In this document: piece by piece, positions 23,663-34,847 of the stretch
Layout of the letters: every line of letters begins with the position of its first letter
Position numbering within the stretch: the first letter of the stretch is position 1
Notes under the pieces: generated by a model
What the model was told of the DNA's origin: nothing
The model's input: only the letters and a program-made list of their open reading frames with translations
Databases searched by the model: none
Assembly (NCBI RefSeq): GCF_921293095.1
Contig: NC_060251.1
Span: 56,809,585 to 56,873,584 of the forward strand
Length of the DNA stretch: 64,000 nucleotides
Origin: Ischnura elegans
Lineage: Eukaryota; Arthropoda; Insecta; Odonata; Coenagrionidae
Direction: 5' to 3'
Translations under genes and position numbers: made by a program

Positions 23663-23713
23663 TTTTGTACCTGATGATAGCGAAGTAAGGTCGCTGAAAC
23701 GCGTCGTACCAAA
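23663..23713 (+). ncRNA. Hammerhead-ribozyme-like motif, plus-strand copy
   Basis: Type I layout: TTTTGTAC (helix I, 23663-23670), CTGATGA core (23671-23677), an extra T, AGCG (23679-23682) pairing CGCT (23692-23695) as helix II, GAAA (23696-23699), a minimal helix III with loop GC, GTC (23703-23705), then GTACCAAA closing helix I. Self-cleavage would be after C23705. The minimal helix III resembles hammerheads of newt satellite DNA and of Penelope-like elements. The extra T after the core is a deviation, although an extra base there is known in a viroid hammerhead. Activity is inferred, not shown. Confidence 0.55.
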
Positions 23714-25175
23714 TAAAATTACTGTGGACATGCACTAAGTTTGCTCTTCATTTACCATTGTCTTTAAATTTGATACCGTTTAAAATGACATTTGTGGATG
23801 CTCTACACAAACCTTGGAAAAAATTTGGCATCTTACTCTTAACTATAGGAAAACAATGCATTTTATCTACTTGAATGACATTACAGTTTGAACTGAAAGT
23901 TATCCTTTTATGAAATCCTTTTTGAGAGAGAAAGCTGTAGGCTAAACTAAACCGAGTTTTAATGCAAATAGACATTGGAGTGTCAATACGACTAGAAATA
24001 ACAGTAGCAATTCGTTGTAACATTCTATGCCTTCTTTCAAAGCGAATACACCACATATGAATTAGTGGTCCGCAGTTAGAACACAGCAGTAATGAAGCAT
24101 AAAGCGAAACTTGGGTTTAAAGGAATTACCAAATAACTTAATATATGTATAGAGAATGATGTTGAACAATAAGATAATGAAACTGATCGATTAACTCAAC
24201 TTGAATTGATGTACAACACAGGATTTCAACAATATCACGCAACACTAAGAAAAGTCTCCTAGATGGGTCGTCAGGCACTAAATTTCCTATCATAGGGGCA
24301 AGACATAAAACGAAATTGAGTATTTCCCTGGCTGATATTCTAATAGACCCACTACATAGTTCTTCTTCAGCAATAGGGACAGGTTTATTAGAAACCGTAT
24401 TTCCATATTTAAAAATAATAATTCTAAAGCTAAGCTGATCTAAGGTGCAATATTTCTTGGAAATTAAGTCTGGCAAAATATCGATCAGTTTATAAGGTCA
24501 TATTTGGCTACAAACTATGACTAACATGACTAACTAAAACTATGACTATGACGACTACTAAGATATCATGCATCAAGTCGAGGCTTCCCTCGTCTAGTAC
24601 GTTGAACCCTTCTACCTTATTCCATTGGTACACATTTTTCCATCATTCCAGTAAGAGAACAGTTACGCACTTCAACATCAGCATTGCAGGATTCAACAGT
24701 TCTCAATAGTTCCTTTTTTATCAGTGCATGAGCAGGACTCAGATTTAGTAAGTTTACAAATTTGAAAGATAGCAGTAGCATTAAAGCTCTCTTTAAATCC
24801 AAGAATACAATTAAAACGAAGATTGTCACCAATAATTGATCACAATGCGAAATACACTTGAACATTTCCATGCCCTGTCACAACAAAAATACCTTGATAA
24901 CTAAGGAAATTTAACCCTTCAATAAACTTACCAGAAATAATATGGTTGCTTGAAGAATCAAAAGAAGGATTATCGCGCATTTAGCCATCAGAATGGAAAA
25001 GCATAGTCAGAACTCTAAACTAGACATAAATTCAGAGGGGAGACATGGACAACACAGATAAACTGCTCCTAGTTTGTATAGTCCACTATGAGAGCCTAAA
25101 ACATTGCCAATTTCAAGATCACCAAGAAATAAAAATACGACGATTACCAAACATAACTAATTAGGACTATCAGTC

Positions 25176-26152
25176 TATCCTTGGCTTCTTGTTCAAAGGA
25201 GGCTCGTCTCGCTCAGAGTCGATGTTAGCACGGAACACCTTGCAAAATTTTAGAAACTGGCCTGGCGTCAGTAATCTTTGTAGAGTATCTCATCTAGTAG
25301 CTGAAAGGCCACTTAGTCGATTTCTGCTCCTTCAAAGAAGTACAATGGTTAAAACTTGATAATTAAATTTAAATCAAATTAAAATTAAATTTAAACCATA
25401 AATTAGGTGTTTAATTTCAGTTTCTGCAAAAGAAATACAAAAAAGAGGAGAAAAATACGCCTGCAGGAAGGATGGAACGTGGGCCCCCCGCGTTGTAACA
25501 GCGGTCTCTAACAACTAGTCTAAATCGGTTACCATAATAAATATTTACAAAAACGCCGCAATGTATTATTATTGTAAATAATCAATTTTTGTTTTGAAAT
25601 GTGAATAAAATGTGACTACAGTTTCCCTTTGTAAGTTTAAGAGGAATACTTTATGCACACAATTACATTACGTAGTTATATATCAATATCAAACATAGAT
25701 GCGCAAGAAAACTTAATTTGCAGGCTTTTTTCTATCAATATGGGTTGACGGTAACCATTGACTAAATTATGAAAAATCAAAAAGTTCGATGAAATCTATC
25801 AAAAGCGTTTGATAAAATAAATCAAGTGCTTAATAATTCACTCCAAAATATAAGTATATTTAACAAAAATACTCCCTATCACACCAGTTTGTTCGTTTCA
25901 ATCAAATCTTATTTTCCGTGTACGCTGTGCAATCTTACGTAAGTAGAAACACACCACAAGAAACGTCGTGATTTAAAGAGATAATGTTACACTAACCTTT
26001 GAAAAGTGCGATGAGGTGAGGAAACCCCCATTTCTTCAGAATGTCTTCAACTTCTGAGTCCATTACTCGAGGAAGACCGCCGGCTGCGAGAAACGAAGTT
26101 GAATTGAACGAGACTGAGGTTGAAAGTGCGCACCACACGCACCCTGCTCTTA
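25176..26152. other. AT-rich interval, no gene seen
   Basis: An open frame starts at 26041 and runs into the PIF-type element. I cannot tie it to a gene. Confidence 0.45.
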
Positions 26153-27535
26153 TGCCCCGTTTACACCACGATCGTCGCGACGTTGATCGCGACTACTGCA
26201 CGTTTACACGTCTAAAAGTTACCATCGTAACTCAGTGCTGCCCTCGTTGTGGAATTGTGTCATTTAACAACTGACGACGATACTGCGTGAGGACATTGAA
26301 ATCTTTGAAATTGAGAAGCAAAATAATATTAATGTTTTCATGTGCTAAAACTAAAGCTAGACGGAACTGCCGGTAAAACTTTAAAGAATGTAGGATTCAT
26401 TATGGGAATCTGTCCAAAGTTTAATAATATTCATGCGGTGAAGACAGTAGATATGTCGCCTTGCTACCTTCCAAATTGGAATATAATGTCAACTGGTCAT
26501 CTTATTACAATATCGACTCAATCCGGCTTAAACGTGTCCAAAATAAATTTATGAAGTTAAATAATTACGATATAGGGATACTCAACATCTGATTACAACA
26601 CTTCATATCTTCAATCTCTTGTTAATATGAAAACTCATGTACGGCAAAGGATCCTCCAACAAAGGCCTATTCCTCTAGAAAATTATCAATAAATATTTAG
26701 ATTGTTCCAATCTCCTTTATTAGTAAATATTAATGGATCCCGTCATTGCTATAAAAATCCTCACTTGCTTGTTTTTAATTACCATAGAGGAAATTATGTC
26801 TTCAACTCCCAGCTATCCAGAATGATGAGGTAAAACTTAAACTAGTCATAACAGACCGTGAAGCCTTTAAGAATCTAGATTCTTCGAGAGAATATGTCAA
26901 AACATTCAAGAATATTCACGCATTAAAGACAGTACATATTGCTGTTATAATTTAACGAGAAAAGGCTTGGTTCGGCTTGATTCTGCACAAGTATTCATAT
27001 CTCCATGTCCTCATCTAAATGTTATAGTTATTTCTGGCGAATTTAAGCGTGAAATCCTGTATACCATGATTTAATTGGTTAAAAGTTTGTGCATGTTTGT
27101 TATTTCCATCATCTGTGAAGTATAATGTAAGGATATATGGTTATGGGTTAACCTGTAAATAAATAAATGCATAAAACTGGTATGGTATAAAATATCCGAC
27201 ATCATTTGGTAAATAGAACATCAGAAAAAACTTTCCCACTACGTCCTTCCATTACCTGCTGAATAATGTCTTCAATCGTTGCCATATATCTTTGATATAT
27301 TAGAGTTATTTATGAAATATCAATTATTGTACCAAGATTGCAACGGCGCGAAAGAATCGTATATGCATCGATCTTCATTTCGATCTCTTTTTTCTTGGCA
27401 CACTAGCGCTAACCATCGTAAGTTCGGCAGTGTTAGGTACTAAGGCCTACGATGGTAACTCTGCGCGTCTACACGACGTTTTGAGGTTACGATCGTACGG
27501 ATCAACGTCCCGACGATAGTTGTGTAAACGGGGCA
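26153..27535. mobile_element. PIF/Harbinger-type nonautonomous element with nested LINE
   Basis: Ends are TGCCCCGTTTACAC at 26153 and its inverse GTGTAAACGGGGCA ending at 27535, each next to TTA (26150-26152 and 27536-27538), the target duplication typical of PIF/Harbinger. Inversion extends about 100 bp inward with gaps (cgacgttgatc, agttaccatcgta). No transposase is present. A LINE fragment lies inside. The termini differ from those near the HARBI1-like gene at 5082-6614, so this is a different family. Confidence 0.85.
26342..26840 (+). pseudogene. LINE reverse transcriptase C-terminal fragment
   Basis: Plus-strand fragments read KTLKNVGFIMGICPKFNNIHAVKT, then LKRVQNKFMKLNNY, then further on NPHLLVFNYHRGNYVFNSQLSRMM, in changing frames. 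This resembles the region after the catalytic domain in Jockey/CR1/I-type LINEs (the QNKF motif, then the SP/SQ..RMM motif). It is broken by stops and nested in the PIF-type element. The sequence to about 27170, ending in aaataaataaatgcataaa, may be its 3' end. Confidence 0.6.
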
Positions 27536-27538
27536 TTA

Positions 27539-27829
27539 CGCACTAACTGGCGGAGCTTCGGTAACTATGTACGTAGAGGTTTAAGCATACCGACAGAAGA
27601 GGAGTAGTGATGACTTCTGAACAGGGTTGACTAGACGTGTTCCATGTAATTTGTTGGAGATACTCTGGGCGATGTGACTAGACTAAGCTAGAAGGGCAGC
27701 GCAAAGCGTTTAGACAATCTACCAAAACACCTCGGATTCCGTGGTAGAGTGTCCAATAATTACCATAGATGGGGCGGACTGGACAGCATTTAGTTGTAAC
27801 ACCCAAAGTTGTTTTCTCCGTGTGGTATG
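27539..27829. other. Short interval, no gene seen
   Basis: No feature supported. Confidence 0.5.
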
Positions 27830-28106
27830 GTATTTTAAGGAGGCGATCGACAGTTGGGGTCATTTGTGTCATTAGGGAAGGGTAGGAAAGGAAGGGTGAG
27901 GAGAAACCCAGCCTCGGAATTAGCTTGCTCTTAACGAAAGGGACCACGGCTCAAAGTCACATCCGACGGACGAAGTGTTGCGCTCGAAATGCCCTCCACA
28001 TTACATCCAAGTGGGAATCTGAAAATTCTCTGCCACCGCCGGGATTTGAACTCGAGTCCACGGGGTGGGAAGCCAATACTCTAACCACCACACCAACACA
28101 ATCCCC
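27830..28106 (-). mobile_element. SINE S1, copy 2
   Basis: Minus-strand head with box A-like GGTGTGGTGGTTAGAG and box B-like GAGTTCAAATCCC, then the S1 body (ggacgaagtgttgcgct, gctcttaacgaaag on the plus strand) and 3' end. It has nearly the full length of copy 1. Confidence 0.85.
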
Positions 28107-28492
28107 GGGGTAAACTGTGGCACTTGATAATAATTTAACATTTTCGTTAATTGGCAACACATTACGAGTTCTAAAAATATTCCAAAGTCATTTTATTTAC
28201 CTACATTAATTTTTGCAAAAATATTGTGGAAGACGAATGCTATAGACGCAGTAATTTTCCTAAGGATGAGTTACAAAATTCATAAAGTTGACAAATGGCT
28301 AATTTTACGGTACGCGGAGTCAATTATTGCCCTGGCGTGTCTACATTTTTGAATTTTTCGTTAAAACAAAAATAAATACAAATAAAGTATAAAAGTTTAT
28401 TTAAAATAAACTATTATTCATTATTTTAACATTCGCTTAAGCCCAGATATAAATTTGTAAAAGACAGCGCCACATCATTTTGGCGCCGACAG

Positions 28493-28640
28493 TAGTGGGC
28501 CAAGCTTAACGTTCCATCCGACAGACGGAGTGTTGCGCTTGAAGTGCCCTCCAACAGCACTAAACCAGAAATTTGGCTTCCTCCGAAAAATCTCCGTCTG
28601 GATTTTAACCTGAGCCCGCAGAGAAGGGGGCATCAACCTG
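28493..28640 (-). mobile_element. SINE S1, diverged partial copy
   Basis: Contains aagcttaacgttccatccgac and ggagtgttgcgcttgaagt, as in S1. The head is strongly degraded and the 3' part is absent. Confidence 0.65.
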
Positions 28641-28733
28641 ATCCCCTGATCACCTGTGTTGTGGTTGAGTCCCCGCGAAAGCTTGTGGCATTGCTAAATT
28701 GTATTGAAGAAGTTAATTTGTGGAGATCCATTG

Positions 28734-29955
28734 TAAGATATGAAGTGATACTACTCTGCACTTTCCACATTAAAATTTATTTCAACAAAGTTGACATGTT
28801 TCACTGCACTGCAGCACTAAAAAGATAAGCAAAAAAGCCAATCATGCCAGAATGAAGCTGTGAGTGTGCATATTTGTACGAGAATATTTATTCTGGCATA
28901 GTTAACTTTTTTATTAGTCTTGATAATGCTACAGTTCAGTGAAACATGTGGACTCGTTAAAATAAAGTTGTACGTGGAAAAAAAGCAAAGTACAGGGTGT
29001 TTATAAATGAATATCGGGGTTTCAAAGCTTTATAATATTTATTACATTATACTTACGGTTATAAATTATGTGTCAAATTAAAGAGCAACTCAAACAGTTT
29101 TATTTTTTTTAGCAACAATGCACATTTGTGTGAAATGTTTCCGCCGCGATCCGCTAGAAAGCGGTAGTAGCAAATATGGCGACTAGTGAACTGAAAGCGT
29201 TTTGAGTTTTACAGTTTGCAAAGACTGAATCTGTGTACGTGCGTTCTGTATTAAATTCGTTTTTCATCCTCTAAGTGACAATAACATCCGTAGATGGTAT
29301 CATCAGTTTAAAGATACAGGCTGCCTTTGTAAAGAGAAGAGCACGGGACGACCAAGAGTTAGCGAAGAGACTGTTGAGCGTGTGAGAGAGTCATTCACTC
29401 GTAACCCAAAGAAATCAGTTCGGAAGGCTAGTTGTGTATTAGAAATTACTGTGTCGACTGCTTTAAAAGTTTTAAAGAAACGCTTACGACTACGTTCTTA
29501 CCGTTTACAGTTATTACAGGCTGTAAAGCCTACAGACCACGGATTACCTACCAACTTCACAATGGAAATGTTGTTTCATGACGATGATGATTTTCTGGAT
29601 CATGTTGTCTTCAGTGATGAATCGACTTTTCACCTCAGTAGACATGTAATTTGCGGATATGGGGTTACTGTGCAACACACGCTGCACAGTAACTACAGAT
29701 TCAGTCTTTGAAAACTGTAAAACACAAAACGTTTTCTGTTCACTAGTCGCCATCTTTGCTACTACTATCTATCGGATCGCGGCGGAAACATTTCACACAT
29801 GTGCATTGTTGCTAAAAAACAAAACTGTTTGAGTTGCTCTTTCATTTGACACATAATTTATAACTGTAAGTGTAATGTAATAAATATTATAAAGCTTTAA
29901 AACCCCGATATTCATTTATAAACACCCTGTACTATCACTTCATATCTTATTGAGG
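28734..29955. repeat. Older fold-back element interrupted by a mariner-like insertion
   Basis: The left arm 28734-28852 (taagatatgaagtgat, gacatgtttcactg, atgccagaat) is inverted from 28886 (attctggcat) to about 28992 and, after the mariner-like element, from 29930 to 29955 (atcacttcatatctta). The mariner-like element therefore landed in the right arm. Confidence 0.75.
28993..29929 (+). mobile_element. Mariner-family element with long inverted ends and partial transposase
   Basis: Flanked by TA on both sides (28991-28992, 29930-29931). Each end starts CAGGGTGTTTATAAATGAAT and the inversion continues for about 245 bp, including the 5' part of the transposase ORF. From 29175 the plus strand encodes MATSELKAF, a stop, then VLQFAKTESV. 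Later come NNIRRWYHQFKDTGC, GRPRVSEETVERVRESF, KKSVRKAS and FLDHVVFSDESTFHLS, which includes the second-half Asp motif. These are typical of insect mariner-related transposases with a DUF4817-type N-terminus. The C-terminal third is deleted and replaced by the inverted 5' end, so the element is non-autonomous. Confidence 0.85.
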
Positions 29956-31746
29956 CATTGCGATGTAAATGATTTTGAGAGAATAAAGAGTCCATTTTCA
30001 AAAAACATGATTTATGCGGATGAAAGAGCAAGCCAAGTTTTAGTAATACTAAGGTACATCCGATTTATGGTTATCGAATTTCATTTCGCCGCGATCTTTT
30101 ACCTCCAACAGTAGAATCAATTCCATTCAGTTTTTTTAAAAGTCGTTATTGGCTATTACTAGTTACCATCGATTGTTATCGATGGTGATGTATGTTACTA
30201 GCACCTAACCAGGATTTTTAAAATGCTTCTATTCTTGACTTAGTTTTTGGGCCATTGCATCTTAGTCATGATTGAATACCTCATCAATCATACGGCGATG
30301 TTGGCTCGATAATGTTGGTACACTGCACTCCAAATTCAGATGATATTATCAGTCACGTAAGGAAACAGACATTTCCGTATTTTCGAGTGAGAGCAGGAGT
30401 TTGCTGAAAACAAATTAGTAATTGCTCTCAATTACTGTTAAAATTTGAGTTATCCATCGCCTCTACGTCTTTGCACTCAGTACTGAATCGCTCTTGGCCG
30501 ACGGTGAAATTGCTTCTCTAACCTTTGAATAAGTTTTTTTATGTGGCAGGAAACGAGAAGAAAGCTCCATAAACTGTGGGGCTGATCAAATATTTGATAG
30601 CAAATAAACTCCAGAGCTCATTGACTTTCACTGGATCTTTTTTTGGTTCAATGAATTGAAGAAAGGAGCGAAGACGTAGATGAAACTTTCACAGGTCTCG
30701 CTCGCTATTGTCATATAACAATTGTCCCTCTGTGGTGGACATCCAGCTCTGAAAAATACTGTGAATTTTGGAATTGATTTTTCCTACTAAATAGATTGAG
30801 TTAGGATAGCATTTGTAAGATAATCGGCGTCAGTAAATTATGAAAACAAGAAAAATATGCCATCGAAATATTTTTCCACTATTTCCTCTTGTGATGTACT
30901 TATTTCCTCATGATTTTGGGGGTTCGTTATTGAGATTAGTTTCATGAAATATTGCAATATTTCCACTAAATCTTTTTGAGCAAGAAACGTTTTCAAGAGT
31001 ATTCCACTACATTCTCAAGGCACTTGATAAAGTTGTTACAACAAAACGCGTTAGTTTTTAAATATCAACTGTGGATCACCCTGAAAAATATTTTGTTTTC
31101 GGTATTATTTTAAAAGAATCCATGCCACGAAACCTTTCCCAGTGAGAGCGTGTCATTCGGAATGCATCTGGCATGGAGCATAAAACTTAATGGGAGCTCG
31201 CCTTAGGTTTCGTCGACCGTCGGGAGAGCGTTTAGGACCATCACTTGAGGGAAATAAAACGACCGTCAGTCGGTGAAGTGGAGTCGGTTTTGATCGGTAT
31301 CTGCTGGCCGCTCTCCGCGTGGAGCAGGCGCGCTCGGGATTAGTGATTCCAGTCATTCCCGCACAGTCGATGCTTCGACAACCCAACCGCCACCTACCGG
31401 ACAGGTTAGAAGCGATGCTTTCTTCTCTGATAAGACGCGAGCCTCTATCCATTGCTGCTGTATAGCTACTCGGCGCGCCGAGCAGGCCAAATAAAATCCT
31501 CCCTTACAGCATTGTTGCTCGTTCAAAGCGTTTGTTCCATCGCGTTGAGTTGCTTCCTTCTGGCTGTCACTACAACACGCTTAGGCCACTCCCCTTTCCT
31601 TATCTTATCCAATTTCCTTCACGCAAAGCACATTGTACAACATATTTGACACAGTCCCGCTGGCACTTTCAAACTACCTACTCTTTTTTAATATATTTAA
31701 ATTCATGCCCCACCATGCCGGGAAGGCTGTCCGTCAACCGGCACTG
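29956..31746. other. No gene seen; CpG-rich block at 31150-31500
   Basis: 29956-31140 is AT-rich with no supported feature. 31150-31500 is rich in CpG and carries chance open frames on both strands. It could be promoter-like DNA or a relic exon, but I see no domain and no splice pattern that decides it. Confidence 0.4.
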
Positions 31747-32105
31747 TTATTCCACAAATATATACATGTATTTAAATAAGATATGATTATGAATTAATAT
31801 AAGTAATAACCGAGGTGACAATTAAAATATAAGGACAAAACGTTATTCCAAGTTAATGAGTTTCAAATGATGCTCCAAATGCATTAGTCCCCAGAATAGC
31901 TGTCTGCTAACCGTTAAGTTTCTGTTATTCTAAAAAGATATCTATGTATTTGAATAGGCTATAATATAATGGATAAATATAAATAATAACCGAGATGATA
32001 ACTAACATTTGGGAGCAAAACGTTACTCCATGTTTATGAGTTTCAAATGATACTCCAAATCTTTAAATCCCAAGGAAAGATTTTTAGTGCTATGTTTAAA
32101 ATAAC
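31747..32105. repeat. Tandem duplication, 180 bp unit, two copies
   Basis: The block with aataaccgag, caaaacgtta and gagtttcaaatgat at about 31805-31875 recurs exactly 180 bases later at 31985-32055. Similarity covers about the whole unit. Confidence 0.85.
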
Positions 32106-32114
32106 ATTTACCTA

Positions 32115-32975
32115 CTAAAAATATCTACATTGTGTTGTTTCTTTCGAAAACACAAAAATGATACCTTAATCTTGAATTAGTGCTGATGAAGAAAAAAAGT
32201 CGTCACAAACGAAAGTAATAGGCTTAAAAAAAATTTTTCTGCCTCACATATTTTTCTCTGAACAATAGTATGCAAAATGATGGTTCTGGGTAGAGCTTTC
32301 GTAGAATTAAAACGGTGAAAATATGGTTTTTTTATTTATTGCTCGACAAAGTATGCGTGCGGAGAGGTTAAAAGTTGTATTTTTTATTTACATATAAATA
32401 TATTATTATCCAAAATCTCTCCGTTCTATTGTTCCTTTGAAAACATAGAATGCTACCTTAATCTTGCATAAGTGCTGATAAATCATCAAAAACGAAAGTA
32501 ATAGGTTTTTTAAATTTTTTTTTCTAACTCACATATTTTTCTTTAAATGATAATATATATATATATATTACGGCTCTGGTTAGAGCTTTCGTAGAAATAA
32601 ATCGATGAAAATAATCTTTAGTAATTATCGTCTGGCCTAACTATATGTGTCGAAAGGTTAAACGTGGTCTTCGTTTATTTACCTCTAACTATTTACCTTC
32701 CCAAAATCTCTCCATCGTATTGTTCCCTCGAAAGCATAAAAATCATCACTCAATCTTGAATAAGTACTAATGAAGACCAATAAAATCTTCAAAAACGAAA
32801 GTAATGGGGGTTTTTAATGTATTTTTTCTGTCTCAGATATTTTTCCCTAAATGATAATGTATAACATAACGGTTCTTGGTAGCTTTCGTAGAAATAAAAC
32901 GGTGAAAATGAAGTTTTGTTCTTTATAGCCGGACCAAAGTACGCATGGGGAAAGGTTAAATGTTGTCTCTGCGAT
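32115..32975. repeat. Tandem repeat, 292 bp unit, about three copies
   Basis: Markers such as ccttaatcttg (about 32164, 32456, 32749), aacgaaagtaat and tagagctttcgtagaa recur at 292-293 base spacing. The second unit holds a short (at)n run near 32555. It directly follows the 180 bp repeat, so the locus looks like a small satellite array. Confidence 0.85.
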
Positions 32976-33359
32976 TTCACACGGCATCGCCAAAATGACC
33001 AAATTTACCGGTCAGACCAGGATTACGAGTTTTCAGTGTCCTTGTGCTCTCGCTCCGTCACACCTAATAACCAGCTAATTGACTGCTCTCCTGTTCTCGA
33101 TTCCACTCAAATCTGCCAGCTGTTCAGCGGTGCGTAAGCACGAAATCGTGATTTCTAATTGGAATCAATTTATTGCTCGGCGAAGGAGCGATAGCGCAAT
33201 ATTACCCGCACCATTTAGCTCCCGATGATCTACTTGCTGAGGGTGCTTCGATTCAGTGAATAGCGATCTTGTTTCTTTAAAAATCTGCTTTCAACCTTAC
33301 CTTAAGGTACGTTTAGCCGATAAGTGCCACGAGCCGAAATATCGGCTCTGAGGTAATCA
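32976..33359. other. No gene seen
   Basis: No feature supported. Confidence 0.5.
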
Positions 33360-34135
33360 CGAGGGACGTTTTTTTTCAACCTCCAAAGGGTCATGACCAG
33401 AAGACGAAGTGAATGATTAAAAATTATTTCATTGCTAAATGTTGACCACACTTGTGGTGTCCTTTCGACATAATCTCATAGGCGATTGAGGAATTGGTCG
33501 TGCCTATGGACAATCTTTACTATACTTTCTTCATGGAATGTTGCCGCCAATAACTTCCAATGAATTTAGCCTTTGTCCTGAAGCTCATCGCCCATTTGAA
33601 AACGCTTGCAATCTAACCACACCTTCATTTCAGCGTAAAGATGGAAGTCCTCCGGCACTAGGTCGAGATTGCACGGTGGGTTATCGAAAATGTCCCATTG
33701 AAATTGCTCAAGGAGCAGTTGGGCTGCATCAGCGCAGAGAAGTGGGGCGTTGTCATGGATCAGAACACTTCCAGAAGTCAGCATGTCTCTTCTTTTGTTT
33801 TGGATGGGAATGGCCGTAATGTTTCACTCTGTTCCACACTCTAGCCACATTGCATTTAAAAAAATTCTCTTTTATCGGCATAAAGGTGAGGGCATGTCAA
33901 TGCTGAAGCCATTCGGCGAGTTTTCTGGCTCTCTCTCTCCTCAGTGCACACTTGGCGGGAGATCGATTGAGGCCGTGTAGTTAATGAGATTGCTACTATC
34001 CTTAAACTAACAACTTACGGTAGAATGAGTTGAGCGTGTGGTGCGGAGGACGCGCAATTGCCCTATGTAGTACCCGCATGTTGCTTAAATAGTGCTTTTG
34101 CTGACCCATCGGAGGTTGAAAAAAACCGGTCCTCG
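33360..34135 (-). pseudogene. Deleted mariner with transposase C-terminal part
   Basis: Inverted ends cgagggacgttttttttcaa (33360) and its counterpart ending cctcg (34135), with TA on the right side. On the minus strand the transposase catalytic end is readable: VLIHDNAPLL, LLEQFQWDIFDNPP and NLDLVPEDFHLY (33780-33620), then KLLAATFHEESIVKIV and a DYVE end. This includes the second and third catalytic Asp positions of the mariner DD34D type. The N-terminal half is not recognisable and stops break the frame. The termini share CGAGGG with the mariner remnant at 17006 but differ otherwise. Confidence 0.75.
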
Positions 34136-34641
34136 TACATAACCGTGTAACATAGCTTGTCAGTTTGCAGAAAAAAATGTAGATCGCAGATAGATTTTTA
34201 TTGGGCAGATACCAGTATTAAGGGCATAAAACATATCATTTATGGTGTAATAAAATGTAGACACCTCACTGTATTAATTTCTAAGTTTTGTGAATAATTC
34301 CTCGGGTAGATTTATATAAATCAATAAAATATTTAAAATTCGAAACAAGATGGGTCAAGCGTCAATCATCCTTCTCCTCGTATGAAACAGTCGAACTCCC
34401 CCTAGGGAATAAACCTATCAATCCATTCTTTTCTTTTCCTACCACCGCTACCGCCACGATGAATATCAAGTGACGAAATGAGATTGGTTCCCATTTCATG
34501 AGAAATCGAGATGCCTTATATATGAATATTTCATTCTCGTGCTGGAAATGGTGTTTCGACCAAGCATTTATTTTTTGGACTCAGGTCTTTGATTTAGCCT
34601 CGTACCGTCAACCTCTCACATTTGTTCTTGCTTTATTAGTA
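34136..34641. other. No gene seen
   Basis: No feature supported. Confidence 0.5.
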
Positions 34642-34672
34642 AAAGGAAAGTAATAAATTATTACTTTCCTTT
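34642..34672. repeat. Perfect 15 bp palindrome
   Basis: aaaggaaagtaataa is followed, after one base, by its exact inverse. It has no U-run or gene context that would make it a terminator. Confidence 0.7.
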
Positions 34673-34847
34673 GGTAACTCGACGGATACAATATTACTCG
34701 GGGAACCGAGAGACATTTTATACTGAGTTTTGGCGAAAGAAATATTTATGATGATATGTGTATTATAGGTTATACAGCGTACACATAGGCTTTCCTTTTT
34801 CTGCATTTTCTGTAGGTATGGAGGAAAAATCATAGTTGAGGACTTTC

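Larger units (their letters stand above)
23506..23768. mobile_element. Insertion with 12 bp duplication and 98 bp palindrome (Penelope-like terminus?)
   Basis: The 12-mer attgtctttaaa is present at 23506-23517 and 23757-23768, bracketing a 239 bp insert in the decayed gene. Bases 23564-23661 and 23663-23760 are inverted copies with only two mismatches and a single-base centre (23662). The palindrome overlaps the first four bases of the right duplication. The insert contains hammerhead-ribozyme-like cores on both strands. Such motifs and variable target duplications are known for Penelope-like retroelements, whose termini can lie in inverted order. No reverse transcriptase or GIY-YIG domain is present. 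Confidence 0.75.
23440..25175 (-). pseudogene. Decayed gene of an uncharacterised transposon-type protein
   Basis: On the minus strand, successive fragments read in order: DLEIGNVLGSHSGLYKLGAVY and CLPSEFMSSLEF (about 25120-25000), SPAHALIKKELLRTVESCNA, SLTGM.EKCV (24871-24620), SLDLMHDIL (about 24560), PDLISKKYCTLDQLSF and SAREILNFVLCLAPMIGNL (24476-24200), PKFRFMLHYC and WCIRFERRHRMLQR (about 24110-24000), then SRFSLAYSF-like and LCRASTNVILNGIKFKDN (to 23756). The order, the MHD and the WC.RFE.RHR motifs fit a protein family I have seen in many invertebrates, usually uncharacterised and multi-copy, and so probably transposon-borne. I cannot give a reaction. Frameshifts and stops break it at several points. 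The insertion at 23518-23756 splits it, and the frame resumes after it (KDN/SCIVVGANELGSP). Confidence 0.6.

Noticed and set aside
34642..34672. Rho-independent terminator
   Set aside because: The palindrome is AT-rich, has no gene upstream, and the genome is eukaryotic.
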